Below are positions 8,928 to 17,293 of a DNA stretch of 64,000 nt, one piece after another (positions within the stretch are counted from its first letter, which is position 1; the number at the start of each line of letters is the position of its first letter). The position numbers were made by a program, and so were the translations under genes. Source of the DNA: Neotamlana sedimentorum (GTDB lineage Bacteria > Bacteroidota > Bacteroidia > Flavobacteriales > Flavobacteriaceae). The notes beneath the pieces are model-generated. The model made no database searches, had not been told where the DNA came from, and saw nothing but the letters and a program-made list of their open reading frames with translations. The stretch spans positions 310,001 to 374,000 of the forward strand of contig NZ_JTDW01000005.1 of assembly GCF_000943565.1 (NCBI RefSeq), written 5' to 3'.

Positions 8928-9917
8928 ATGATTAATGTTGCCATAAATGGTTTTGGCAGAATAGGCAGACGTGTTTTTAGGCTTCTTCAAGAGTACAACA
9001 ACATAAACATTGTTGCAATAAACGATCTATCTGATGCTAAAACCTTAAGTCATCTATTAAAATACGATAGTGTTCATGGATTATTTAACGGCTCTATTAC
9101 TGCTGAAAGCAATGCTATTATAGTTAATAACACCTGTATTCCGCTATTAAATCACAATCATCCAAAAGCGATAAATTGGTCTCCTTTTAATGTTGACTTT
9201 GTAATTGAAGCAACCGGGAAATTTAAAACCAGAACAACACTAGAACAGCATTTAAAAAATGGAGCTAAAAAGGTTATATTAAGTGTACCACCAACAGACG
9301 ACACCATTAAAACTATTGTTTTAGGAGTTAACCATCAAATTTTAGATGGTACAGAATATATTATATCGAATGCATCATGTACTACCAACAATGCTGCTCC
9401 AATGTTCGATGTAATAAACAATCTTTGTGGTATAAATGAAGCTTATATTACAACGGTGCACTCCTACACCACCGACCAAAGCTTGCACGATCAACCACAC
9501 CGAGATTTACGTCGTTCGCGAGCTGCTAGTCAATCTATTGTACCAACCACAACTGGCGCTGCTAAAGCACTAACAAAAATTTTCCCAGATTTATCTGATG
9601 TTATAGGAGGTTGTGGTATTAGAGTCCCTGTTATAAATGGATCATTAACAGATATTACTTTTAACGTAAAAAAAACCGTTAGCATAAACGATGTAAATGA
9701 AGCTTTTAGAGCGGCTTCTCAAGAAAAATTTAAACACATTATTGAATACACCACAGACCCAATTGTTTCTATAGATATTGTAGGGAATAAACATTCTTGT
9801 ATTTTTGATGCACAAATGACATCCGTAATAGGAAATATGGTTAAAATAATAGGGTGGTATGATAATGAAACTGGGTATTCACAAAGAATAATTGATTTAA
9901 TTTGTAATTTATCGTAA
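8928..9917 (+). CDS. gap: Glyceraldehyde-3-phosphate dehydrogenase, type I
   Basis: A 329-aa NAD-dependent dehydrogenase. NAD-binding GFGRIGRRVFR and INDLSD, the catalytic ASCTTN (Cys151), TTVHSYTTDQ with the catalytic His, the SQSIVPTTTGAAKA segment and WYDNETGYSQR at the C-terminus are all present. The phosphate-site loop reads HDQPHRDLRRSRAASQS, as in bacterial GapA. Its position 5 bases after lipA is unusual for a glycolytic gene; it may be one of several gap paralogues in the genome (inference). Confidence 0.93.
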   Translation: MINVAINGFGRIGRRVFRLLQEYNNINIVAINDLSDAKTLSHLLKYDSVHGLFNGSITAESNAIIVNNTCIPLLNHNHPKAINWSPFNVDFVIEATGKFKTRTTLEQHLKNGAKKVILSVPPTDDTIKTIVLGVNHQILDGTEYIISNASCTTNNAAPMFDVINNLCGINEAYITTVHSYTTDQSLHDQPHRDLRRSRAASQSIVPTTTGAAKALTKIFPDLSDVIGGCGIRVPVINGSLTDITFNVKKTVSINDVNEAFRAASQEKFKHIIEYTTDPIVSIDIVGNKHSCIFDAQMTSVIGNMVKIIGWYDNETGYSQRIIDLICNLS

Positions 9918-9945
9918 AAAAAATACGTTTTATCGATAAAATGCT

Positions 9946-9953
9946 TATATTTG
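9946..9953 (+). promoter_or_regulatory. Bacteroidetes -7 promoter element (TATATTTG)
   Basis: Exact TAnnTTTG match ending 19 bases before the ATG of the hybrid histidine kinase gene at 9973. Confidence 0.6.
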
Positions 9954-9972
9954 CTTTACACAATAACCAAAT

Positions 9973-12198
9973 ATGTTTAAAATAAAAGCCTATATCTCTC
10001 TCATTGTAATGCTTTTATGCATAAATAGTTTTGCGCAGGATAAAATTGAAGATGATCCAGAAATTGCGCTTAACAATATTAATTATAGAATAAAACAAGC
10101 TCAAGAATATTTAGATAATTATAACTATTACAAGGCTTTATTAAACCTAGATGAAGCATTAATTTTAGCTAATAAAATTGATAATAAAGAAAGTATAGGA
10201 GTAATTCATACGATAAAAGGAAAAATACAATTAGTTGTTAACCAAGAAGACAAAGCTATTAAGTCTTTAAGCAAAGCTATTGAAGTACAACGTTTAATTA
10301 ACGATAATGTTAATTTAGGAAAAAGCTATAAAACCTTTGGAGATATTTATCTTGCTAAAGGCGATTATTACCAAGCTTTAGACTCCTATACGGCAGCAAA
10401 ATCTAAATTCCAAGAAGAAGAACTCGACTTAAATTTTACTCAAACCTTACTTACCGAGGGCAAAACTTATATACTTCTAAAAAACTATAGAAAAGCTAGG
10501 GGTTTACTTGAACAAGCCTTACTTGAAGCTCAAAACATAGATTTTGTAAAAGGACAAAGTGAAGCTTTAATTAATTTGGCTATTGTTCATAATAATCTAG
10601 GAGGTCTTAACAAAGCTATAAAATATGGCCAAGAAGGAATTGAGCTTGCTGAAACTTATAAGTATACAAATTTACTTCCAGAAGGCTACTTAATAATAAG
10701 CGATTTATATAATAGTTCTGAAAACTTTAAGTCTTCCAGGTCCTACCTTGACAAGTATATTAAAGTGTCGGACTCTATAAGAAATCTTATTAACTCGAAC
10801 TCGTCTGTTGAGTTAGAAACACAGACTAAGTTAGCCGAATTAAATCAAGATTTTGTTGAAGTAACTGAAAAACTTAAAAAATCAGAATCAGATAATAACT
10901 TAGGAACCTTAATTTCAATTTTAAGTGTAGCCTTAATAACAATTCTATCCCTTTTAACCTTATCGTTATACAAAAACAATAACATTAGGTTAAAGACTAA
11001 TAATATGTTACACAAAAAAAATTCTGAATTAATTGTTGCCAAAGAAAAAGCAGAATTAGCTTCGAAAACAAAAGCAAATTTTTTATCTACAGTTACCCAC
11101 GAATTACGCACACCATTATATGCCGTAACTGGCATTAGTAACATGCTTTTAGATGAAGATCCTAAACCAGAACAAGTACAACATTTAAAATCGTTAAAAT
11201 TCTCTGGTGATTATTTATTAACTTTTATAAACGACATTCTTCAAATAAATAAAATTGAAGCTAATAAAGTTGACATTGAACCTGAAACCTTCAATCTTAA
11301 AAAGAAAATTAACAATATTATTTTAGCCTTAAACAACTCTGCTCAAGATAATAACATAAATATTCATTTTGAATATGAAAAAGAACTTTCAGAAAACTTT
11401 ATTGCCGATCAGTTAAAAATTTCTCAAATCCTTATAAATTTAGTAGGTAACTCTATAAAGTTCACCAAAGATGGTGATATTTGGATTAGAGTGTATAAAA
11501 TAGAACAAAAAGATAAAATTTACACCCTTCGCTTTGAAGTTGAGGATAACGGTATTGGTATTAGTCAAGAAAAACAAGACCATATGTTCGAAAGTTTCTC
11601 ACAAGGTTCTATTCAAATTAACAGAAAATACGGTGGTACTGGTTTAGGTTTATCCATTGTTAAAGGCTTAATAGATATTTTAAAAGGTGTTATTTACGTA
11701 AAAAGCGAGCTTGGTAAAGGCACTACATTTTTCTTTGAAATTCCTTTAGAACATACTACTATTGAGGAAACTAATGATAGTAAACCTTCTTATTTTGATG
11801 TTGATAATAGCGAATTCGACCTCTCGAAAGTTAAAATTTTAGTTGTTGAAGACAATAAAATCAATCAAATGATTACTAAAAAGATTTTAACTAAAATGGG
11901 ATTACATAGTGAAATAGTAGACAACGGCGAAGACGCTGTAAGTAAAATAAAAGATAACAACTACGACGTTGTTTTAATGGATATTCATATGCCAGGAATA
12001 AGTGGTATTGAAGCCACAAAAATTGTTAGAACTTTCGACAAAGAACTTACTATTTATGCCTTAACAGCAGTAACTATTGAGGATAAAATGCAAGAATTTG
12101 AAGAGGCTGGTTTTACTGACATTATCCCTAAACCTTTCAAACAAGAAGAATTCGAGAAAAAATTATACAATGCTTTAGCCAACAAAACTACGGCTTAA
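9973..12198 (+). CDS. Hybrid histidine kinase with periplasmic TPR sensor and C-terminal receiver
   Basis: A 741-aa protein. Order of parts: signal peptide (1-20, NSFAQ), about 250 residues of TPR repeats (ALLNLDEALILANKI, AIKSLSKAIEVQRL, ALDSYTAAKSKFQ), one transmembrane helix (about 310-332), coiled coil, HisKA with phospho-acceptor His376 (THELRTPLYAVTG), HATPase with NLVGNSIKFT, DNGIGI and GGTGLGLSI boxes, and a receiver domain with Asp670 (LMDIHMPG). No output domain follows, so phosphate must pass to another protein. It overlaps the 3' end of convergent lpxK by 11 bases. Same architecture as the kinase at 28207-30495. Confidence 0.93.
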   Translation: MFKIKAYISLIVMLLCINSFAQDKIEDDPEIALNNINYRIKQAQEYLDNYNYYKALLNLDEALILANKIDNKESIGVIHTIKGKIQLVVNQEDKAIKSLSKAIEVQRLINDNVNLGKSYKTFGDIYLAKGDYYQALDSYTAAKSKFQEEELDLNFTQTLLTEGKTYILLKNYRKARGLLEQALLEAQNIDFVKGQSEALINLAIVHNNLGGLNKAIKYGQEGIELAETYKYTNLLPEGYLIISDLYNSSENFKSSRSYLDKYIKVSDSIRNLINSNSSVELETQTKLAELNQDFVEVTEKLKKSESDNNLGTLISILSVALITILSLLTLSLYKNNNIRLKTNNMLHKKNSELIVAKEKAELASKTKANFLSTVTHELRTPLYAVTGISNMLLDEDPKPEQVQHLKSLKFSGDYLLTFINDILQINKIEANKVDIEPETFNLKKKINNIILALNNSAQDNNINIHFEYEKELSENFIADQLKISQILINLVGNSIKFTKDGDIWIRVYKIEQKDKIYTLRFEVEDNGIGISQEKQDHMFESFSQGSIQINRKYGGTGLGLSIVKGLIDILKGVIYVKSELGKGTTFFFEIPLEHTTIEETNDSKPSYFDVDNSEFDLSKVKILVVEDNKINQMITKKILTKMGLHSEIVDNGEDAVSKIKDNNYDVVLMDIHMPGISGIEATKIVRTFDKELTIYALTAVTIEDKMQEFEEAGFTDIIPKPFKQEEFEKKLYNALANKTTA

Positions 12199-13192
12199 CA
12201 AATTGTTTTAATAAATTATTAAACTGTTCGGGTTTATCTAACTTTACCGTTATTGGAAGATAAAACAGCTTATGCTTTAGCTTATCAAAATCTTTTAAAC
12301 GCATAAAATCTTTTTCGGTAGTAATAATTAAATCGTTTTTTTCTAAATGCGCTACGTCTTCAGATTTAAAATTATAATGATCTGGGAAGTTTTCGTGCTT
12401 AAATTGTAAATCTTTTGTTTTTAAAAATTCAACTAAAGGCGATGCATTTGCAATTCCTGTCACTAAGGTAAAATATTTTAAATCGGCTATTTTTTTTGTT
12501 GAGTTTTCAGAAAAAACGGTATCAGAATATACAATGCTACTAAAAAATACGCTTTGGCTCGTATTTGGTTTAATTTGCTTTACTATTAGCTCTTTATCTA
12601 AATCACTAATTCCTTCAGGGCACTTTGTAACAATAACAACATCGGCACGTTTAGCCCCACTTTTTGGTTCGCGTAAATCGCCTGTAGGTAAAACTATATC
12701 CTTAAAATAAGGTTTAGTAAACGTGGTAAGTAAAATATTGAATCCCGCATTAACCTTACGATGTTGGTAAGCATCATCAAGTAAAATAACTTCGGGTTGT
12801 ATGTTTAAATTTAATAAAGTTGCAATACCATTTTGCCTGTTAGAGTCGACTGCAACATAAATATCATTTTTAAATTTACTATAAAACTGAAAAGGTTCAT
12901 CTCCAATAGTATTCGCAGTAGATGACAAATCTGCTAATTGGAAACCTGTAGTACTGCGTTTATAACCACGACTTAAAGTCGCTATTTTATAATCGTTTTT
13001 TAAAGAATTAATTAAATACTCTATCATAGGCGTTTTCCCGGTGCCACCAACACTTAAATTACCAACACAAATTATTGGCATATTATATTTTTTAGATGCC
13101 TTAAAATTATAATCGTAAAGCTTATTTCTAAGCCATGTTATCATAAAGTAAACAGGAACAATAGGAAAAAGTATGTATCGCAAAAATTTCAT
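12188..13192 (-). CDS. lpxK: Tetraacyldisaccharide 4'-kinase (lipid A 4'-kinase)
   Basis: A 334-aa inner-membrane-associated P-loop kinase that phosphorylates the 4' position of the lipid A disaccharide. An N-terminal hydrophobic segment is followed by CVGNLSVGGTGKTPMIEYL (Walker A), YQHRKVNAGFNILL (catalytic-site Asp/His region), LPTGDLREP and TTEKDFMRL near the end. ATG 13192 is preferred over the GTG three bases earlier. A near-consensus -7 element lies only five bases upstream, suggesting a leaderless or very short leader mRNA. Confidence 0.95.
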   Translation of the reverse strand: MKFLRYILFPIVPVYFMITWLRNKLYDYNFKASKKYNMPIICVGNLSVGGTGKTPMIEYLINSLKNDYKIATLSRGYKRSTTGFQLADLSSTANTIGDEPFQFYSKFKNDIYVAVDSNRQNGIATLLNLNIQPEVILLDDAYQHRKVNAGFNILLTTFTKPYFKDIVLPTGDLREPKSGAKRADVVIVTKCPEGISDLDKELIVKQIKPNTSQSVFFSSIVYSDTVFSENSTKKIADLKYFTLVTGIANASPLVEFLKTKDLQFKHENFPDHYNFKSEDVAHLEKNDLIITTEKDFMRLKDFDKLKHKLFYLPITVKLDKPEQFNNLLKQFVKP

Positions 13193-13197
13193 CACAA

Positions 13198-13205
13198 CGA
13201 AAGTA
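13198..13205 (-). promoter_or_regulatory. Near-consensus -7 element (TACTTTCG) of lpxK
   Basis: On the minus strand TACTTTCG is one base off TAnnTTTG and ends five bases before the lpxK ATG. If used, transcription would begin at or next to the start codon. It lies back-to-back with the divergent Nif3-family promoter. Confidence 0.4.
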
Positions 13206-13212
13206 ATTATTT

Positions 13213-13220
13213 TATCTTTG
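13213..13220 (+). promoter_or_regulatory. Bacteroidetes -7 promoter element (TATCTTTG)
   Basis: Exact TAnnTTTG match ending 19 bases before the ATG at 13240 of the Nif3-like gene; it supports that start over the in-frame TTG at 13234. Confidence 0.7.
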
Positions 13221-13239
13221 ATGTAAAATTTAATTGAAT

Positions 13240-14334
13240 ATGATTGTACAAGATGTTATAAATCATTTAGAAGCTTTAGCTCCTTTAGCTTACGCTGAAG
13301 ATTTTGACAATGTAGGCCTTTTAGTAGGAGATAAAAACACGAAACTTACCGGCGTTTTAGTTACTTTAGATACGCTTGAAGCAGTTGTAGACGAAGCCAT
13401 TGAAGCCAACTGTAACCTTATTATAAGCTTCCACCCCATTATTTTTAAAGGCTTAAAAAAAATTACCGGTAAAAACTATGTAGAGCGTACTGTTTTAAAA
13501 GCAATAAAAAACGATATCGCTATTTACGCCATTCACACCGCGTTAGATAATTCAATTCAGGGCGTAAACTATATGATTTGCAATCAATTACAACTTAAAA
13601 ACAAACGCATTTTAATACCTCAAAACGAAACTATAAAAAAACTAACCACCTACGTTCCAAAAAATGAAGCCAATGCACTTAGAGAAGCGCTATTTAATGC
13701 CGGGGCCGGAGCAATTGGTAACTATACAAATTGTAGTTTTAATGTAGATGGTGTTGGTACATTTAATGGTAACGAAAACTCTAATCCTACCATTGGAGAG
13801 GCTGGTAAAAACCATAGCGAAGCCGAAACTAAAATAACTATAACCTTCGAGAAACATCTTGAAAATAAAATTTTAAATACCTTACTAAAAACACATTCGT
13901 ACGAAGAAGTTGCCTACGAAATTATAACCATAGAAAATAAAAACCAAAATATTGGCATGGGAATGATTGGTGAATTTAGTGAAGCTTTAACCGAAAATGA
14001 TTTTTTAAACCATATAAAACTTAAAATGAACACACCTTTTGTTAGGCATTCTTCATTTTTAAACAAAAAAATAAAAAAAGTTGCGGTTTTAGGTGGTTCT
14101 GGAAGTTTTGCTATTGGAACCGCTCAAGCAGCTGGTGCAGATGCGTTTATCACCGCCGACTTAAAATATCACGACTTTTTTATGGCCGAAAACCGCATTC
14201 TTTTAGCCGATATTGGCCATTATGAAAGCGAACAATACACAAAAAATCTTTTAGTGGCTTATCTTACAAAAAAAATTACTAATTTTGCAATCATTTTATC
14301 AAAGACAAATACCAATCCTGTTAAGTATTTTTAA
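13240..14334 (+). CDS. Nif3-like dinuclear metal centre protein (YqfO/GTP cyclohydrolase 1 type 2 family)
   Basis: A 364-aa member of the NIF3/DUF34 family, which forms toroidal hexamers with a di-metal site. Metal-ligand motifs visible: IISFHPIIFKG and AIHTALDNS in the N-terminal half, and GGSGSFAIGTAQAAGADAFITADLKYHDF plus DIGHYESEQ in the C-terminal half. A PII-like insertion lies between (about residues 130-235; TYVPKNEANALREALFNAGAGAIGNY), as in the long YqfO form. Biochemical role is debated; GTP cyclohydrolase annotation is unproven. Three bases separate it from the next gene. Confidence 0.92.
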   Translation: MIVQDVINHLEALAPLAYAEDFDNVGLLVGDKNTKLTGVLVTLDTLEAVVDEAIEANCNLIISFHPIIFKGLKKITGKNYVERTVLKAIKNDIAIYAIHTALDNSIQGVNYMICNQLQLKNKRILIPQNETIKKLTTYVPKNEANALREALFNAGAGAIGNYTNCSFNVDGVGTFNGNENSNPTIGEAGKNHSEAETKITITFEKHLENKILNTLLKTHSYEEVAYEIITIENKNQNIGMGMIGEFSEALTENDFLNHIKLKMNTPFVRHSSFLNKKIKKVAVLGGSGSFAIGTAQAAGADAFITADLKYHDFFMAENRILLADIGHYESEQYTKNLLVAYLTKKITNFAIILSKTNTNPVKYF

Positions 14335-14337
14335 AGT

Positions 14338-15117
14338 ATGGCTAAAAAGAAAGAAGCAACTGTAGAAGAGCGTTTAAGAGCGTTATACGATTTACAATTA
14401 ATTGATTCTCGTATAGATGAAATTAGAAATGTACGTGGTGAATTACCATTAGAAGTTCGCGATTTAGAAGACGAAGTAGCTGGATTAAACATAAGATTAG
14501 ACAAACTTGTTGCAAGCTTAGAAGTTATAGATAACGATATAGCTAATAAGAAAAACTCTATTGAAGAGTCTAAAGCATTAATGAAAAAATATGCTGAGCA
14601 ACAAAAGAATGTTAGAAATAACAGAGAATTCAATTCGTTGTCTAAAGAAATTGAATTTCAAGAACTTGAAATTGAATTAGCCGAAAAACACATTAAAGAA
14701 TTTAAGGCGCAAATTGAGCAGAAAAAAGAGGTTATTGGTGAAACCAAAGAACGTTTAAAAGAGCGTGAAACTCATTTAAAACACAAAAAAGGTGAGTTGG
14801 ATGCAATTTTAGCTGAAACTGAAAAAGAAGAACAAGCTTTAATAGACAAATCTACGGAATACAAAGAACAACTTGAATCGCGCTTAGTGTCTGCTTATAC
14901 CAGAATTAGAAACAACGTTAAAAACGGTTTAGCAGTTGTGCCAATTGAAAGAGGTGCATCTGGAGGTTCATTCTTTACTATTCCACCGCAAATTCAAGTT
15001 GAAATTGCTTCTCGTAAAAAAGTTATTACAGATGAGCATAGTGGAAGAATTTTAGTTGATGCTGTATTAGCCGAAGAACAAAAAGAAAAAATGGAAAAAA
15101 TGTTTTCTAAATTGTAA
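14338..15117 (+). CDS. Coiled-coil protein of the zinc-ribbon (CT398/C4-type) family, lacking zinc ligands
   Basis: A 259-aa cytosolic protein. Residues about 10-180 form a long antiparallel coiled coil (LQLIDSRIDEIRNVRGELP, heptads rich in Glu/Lys/Leu); the rest is the small C-terminal module that in other bacteria binds zinc through two Cys pairs. Here the expected Cys positions read GASGGSFFTIPPQ and TDEHSGRILVD: the frame of the ribbon is kept (IPPQ, SGRIL) but the Cys are Ser, Asp or Ala. Nearest relatives are annotated as nucleic-acid-binding Zn-ribbon proteins. Co-transcribed with the Nif3-like gene, a frequent pairing in Bacteroidetes. Confidence 0.88.
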   Translation: MAKKKEATVEERLRALYDLQLIDSRIDEIRNVRGELPLEVRDLEDEVAGLNIRLDKLVASLEVIDNDIANKKNSIEESKALMKKYAEQQKNVRNNREFNSLSKEIEFQELEIELAEKHIKEFKAQIEQKKEVIGETKERLKERETHLKHKKGELDAILAETEKEEQALIDKSTEYKEQLESRLVSAYTRIRNNVKNGLAVVPIERGASGGSFFTIPPQIQVEIASRKKVITDEHSGRILVDAVLAEEQKEKMEKMFSKL

Positions 15118-15141
15118 ACAGCTTTCTTTAAAATATTAATA

Positions 15142-15168
15142 AGCCTTCACATTGTGAGGGCTTTTTTT
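15142..15168 (+). terminator. Intrinsic terminator of the Nif3/coiled-coil operon
   Basis: AGCCTTCAC and GTGAGGGCT form a nine-pair stem with one G-T wobble and a three-base loop, followed by a run of seven T, about 25 bases after the stop of the coiled-coil gene. Confidence 0.85.
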
Positions 15169-15258
15169 ATTTTTTAAAATTAGAATTGATTCAATTTACA
15201 GGAAAAACACCCTTACAAAACCAACCTTTTACCTCTACTTTAATTTACACTTCTACAC

Positions 15259-15266
15259 TAAATTTG
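15259..15266 (+). promoter_or_regulatory. -7 element (TAAATTTG) upstream of a possible small RNA
   Basis: Exact TAnnTTTG match in an intergenic region, not followed by a start codon and open frame but by a terminator about 130 bases later. Confidence 0.45.
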
Positions 15267-15271
15267 TATCA

Positions 15272-15421
15272 GTTAGTTATTTAGTTTGCAAGTTATTAAC
15301 TTGTTTAGTTTTAAGAGTTAGTCTTTGTCCCTCAAACACAACCAGAACCTAACCTAACTTATAAATCTTGAACAATTAACCCTACTTATCCAAGCCTTTG
15401 CGTTCTGTAAAGGCTTTTTTA
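15272..15421 (+). ncRNA. Candidate small RNA gene between the coiled-coil gene and msrA
   Basis: Between the operon terminator ending near 15168 and msrA (15478) lies a second, complete-looking transcription unit: a -7 element at 15259-15266, an internal hairpin CAAGTT-ATT-AACTTG near 15279-15293, a non-coding stretch of about 100 bases with C-rich single-strand-like segments, and an intrinsic terminator (15393-15421). No open frame longer than a few codons fits. Predicted length about 145-150 nt. It could instead be a long msrA leader ended by attenuation. Family not recognised. Confidence 0.4.
15393..15421 (+). terminator. Intrinsic terminator upstream of msrA
   Basis: AGCCTTT (15393-15399) pairs with AAAGGCT (15409-15415) and is followed by a T-run. 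It is separate from the terminator at 15142-15168 and does not follow any protein-coding gene, which is why a small RNA or attenuator is suspected. Confidence 0.8.
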
Positions 15422-15477
15422 TTTAGAATTTAACAAGATTATTGTTAAGTTTATTTTTTTTTATCGACCATTATAAT

Positions 15478-16149
15478 ATGAAAAATTTATTTGCCCTTGT
15501 TGGAATATTCGTCCTTTTAAGTTGCCAAAACATGGCACAAACTCAAAAAGCCACAAACCATACTCAATCGAATATTGAACGAAACACCGAACCTATTGCG
15601 GTTCCGATTGAAAACGGGAAAGCTCGTGCATATTTTGCTAGTGGATGCTTTTGGTGTGTAGAAGCTATTTATGAAAGTGTTAAAGGTGTAGACGAATCTA
15701 TTTCTGGATATGCCGGTGGACATACTAAAAACCCAACTTACGAAGCTAGTAATACTGGAAAAACAGGACATGCAGAAGCCGTTGAAGTAATTTACGACCC
15801 TAATATTGTAAGTTTTGAAACTTTAGTAGATGTTTATTTTGCATCGCAGAATGTAACACAGGTTAACGGCCAAGGCAATGATCGCGGATCGCAATACCGT
15901 TCTATTATTTTTTACCAAAACGATAAGCAAAAGGCTATAATCTCGGAAAAGAAAAATGCACTAGCTAAAAAATTAGGCAAACAAATAGCCGCCGAAATTG
16001 TTCCTTTTCAAAAATTCTGGGTTGCAGAAAGTTATCATCAAGATTTCGAGAAAAGACATCCAAATCATCGATATATTCAAGCCGTTTCGGTACCTAGACT
16101 TAATCGATTTAAAGCTAAAATGCCCGAAGTTTTAAAAGAATCGCATTAA
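15478..16149 (+). CDS. msrA: Peptide-methionine (S)-S-oxide reductase, lipoprotein form
   Basis: A 223-aa MsrA that repairs S-epimer methionine sulfoxide. The catalytic motif GCFWC places nucleophile Cys57, with E in CVEAIY close by; YAGGHTKNPTYE, GHAEAVEVIYDP and FQKFWVAESYHQDFEKRHP are typical. The N-terminus is a lipoprotein signal (LFALVGIFVLLSCQ), so the enzyme is probably an envelope lipoprotein acting on periplasmic or surface proteins. ATG 15478 is preferred because it begins this signal. Its TAA stop shares TTAA with the stop of the convergent gene. Confidence 0.95.
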   Translation: MKNLFALVGIFVLLSCQNMAQTQKATNHTQSNIERNTEPIAVPIENGKARAYFASGCFWCVEAIYESVKGVDESISGYAGGHTKNPTYEASNTGKTGHAEAVEVIYDPNIVSFETLVDVYFASQNVTQVNGQGNDRGSQYRSIIFYQNDKQKAIISEKKNALAKKLGKQIAAEIVPFQKFWVAESYHQDFEKRHPNHRYIQAVSVPRLNRFKAKMPEVLKESH

Positions 16150-16427
16150 TTAGTATCTGTATCCCGAGCTTCTTTTTTAACTTGAGTTAGTAAAAACACT
16201 TGATTAAATGGATCGCCCATTACTTCTATATTTGCAGAAATAATATCGCCTTCTGTAAAATCTATAGAAGCATCAGATTGATTTTTAGCAGTTAAAATTT
16301 TTCCAACACTTAAAAAAGCGGGTAATACATTCTCTGGTAATTTAAGAATTACAATTTTTAAACTATTTTCTTCTAAATTACTAATAACGGTGGCTGTAAT
16401 TGGGTTACTATTAGGAGCTAATTGCAT
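16146..16427 (-). CDS. Small hypothetical protein convergent with msrA
   Basis: A 93-aa soluble protein with ATG start and no signal or membrane segment. It is beta-rich by composition (TATVISNLEENSLKIVILKLPE, EGDIISANIEVMG) and may be a small barrel, but no family was recognised. It overlaps msrA by four bases, the two stops sharing TTAA. Codon use is like its neighbours and the frame is intact, so I take it as real with moderate certainty. Confidence 0.6.
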   Translation of the reverse strand: MQLAPNSNPITATVISNLEENSLKIVILKLPENVLPAFLSVGKILTAKNQSDASIDFTEGDIISANIEVMGDPFNQVFLLTQVKKEARDTDTN

Positions 16428-16591
16428 TGTATTATTTTTTAAAATATAAACCTAAGACCTCCAAAATGAGCATCATATTAAACAAAGTTAAAGTTTTTAA
16501 GGATAGATAATTTTATATCGCTTATTTAAAATGTTTCACTTTACTCAACATGTCTAATTTTAGACAGTCTTAGGTATTACAAAAGTTTAAT

Positions 16592-16987
16592 TTACTTTTT
16601 TTTAGTAGCCCGAGAACGGGTTGTTTTTTTAGGTGTTTCGCTAGCTTCAAGCATTTCCAAAGCCATTGGTTCTGGAAGCTCGCTTGCCGATTCTTGTAAT
16701 GCATCACCTAAAGCCAAATCTGGATTAGGAACGCCAACAATATCGATACTATTTTCGCTTTCGTTAAACCCTTCTGGGCTTGGTACAAAACCATCTACTG
16801 CGGCTACATCACTTTCAAAGTCTGTGGCTTGAGGCGCAGGCACATCAACCGAAGTGCCAACATCCTGTGCAAACTCTGTAGTTATATCAGTTGGCGGTGG
16901 AGCGACTTCATTTAAAGCATGATTTCCTGCAACACCGTGCGTTTCATTAACACCAGAACCGTTTATATTTAAATTTATTGTCATCAT
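16592..16987 (-). CDS. Acidic, Pro/Ala-rich low-complexity protein with basic tail
   Basis: A 131-aa protein, last of three closely spaced genes behind the M6 metalloprotease (35-base gap to the preceding gene). The middle is acidic and rich in Pro, Ala and Ser (VAPPPTDITTEFAQDVG, PEPMALEMLEASETPKK), likely disordered; the last eleven residues are strongly basic (TTRSRATKKK). No signal peptide. Two ATG codons in tandem open the gene. Function unknown; it may be a partner or anchor of the protease (inference from position only). Confidence 0.65.
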   Translation of the reverse strand: MMTINLNINGSGVNETHGVAGNHALNEVAPPPTDITTEFAQDVGTSVDVPAPQATDFESDVAAVDGFVPSPEGFNESENSIDIVGVPNPDLALGDALQESASELPEPMALEMLEASETPKKTTRSRATKKK

Positions 16988-17022
16988 AATTTTATATGTT
17001 TTTAAATTCGTTAAGCCTAATT

Positions 17023-17241
17023 TTAAAAATATAATAAACTTATTTGGTTAGACGCATCAATAGTTCCGCTAACCGTTTTGTCGCTACTTTTAGCAGCGTT
17101 TAGCATAATAAACATATTGCTAACGCCATCGGTAGATAATTGGCCTAATTTACGCCAGCCAATAGTTTCAATATAACCCCAAGCATTTTTAGAATGAGGT
17201 GAAGCATAAGTACGTACTACTTTTTTATTTGAGAAATTCAT
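17023..17241 (-). CDS. Free-standing copy of the C-terminal domain of the adjacent M6 metalloprotease
   Basis: A 72-aa protein that is little more than one domain. It aligns without a long gap to the last 70 residues of the neighbouring protease: shared blocks are RTYASPHSKNAW, TIGWRK and LSTDGV, and about half of all positions are identical. No signal peptide. The gene lies 52 bases after the protease gene. It may be an oligomerisation module, an inhibitor or immunity-type decoy, or a duplication product; the sequence alone does not decide. Confidence 0.75.
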   Translation of the reverse strand: MNFSNKKVVRTYASPHSKNAWGYIETIGWRKLGQLSTDGVSNMFIMLNAAKSSDKTVSGTIDASNQISLLYF

Positions 17242-17293
17242 AATATTTTGTTTTATAGATTAATAATTAATGTTTTGTAAAATGTGATTTAGA

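Noticed and set aside
14331-14633. Minus-strand 100-codon frame opposite the coiled-coil gene
   Set aside because: Ser-rich shadow frame produced by the regular codon pattern of the coiled coil; no start context or homology.
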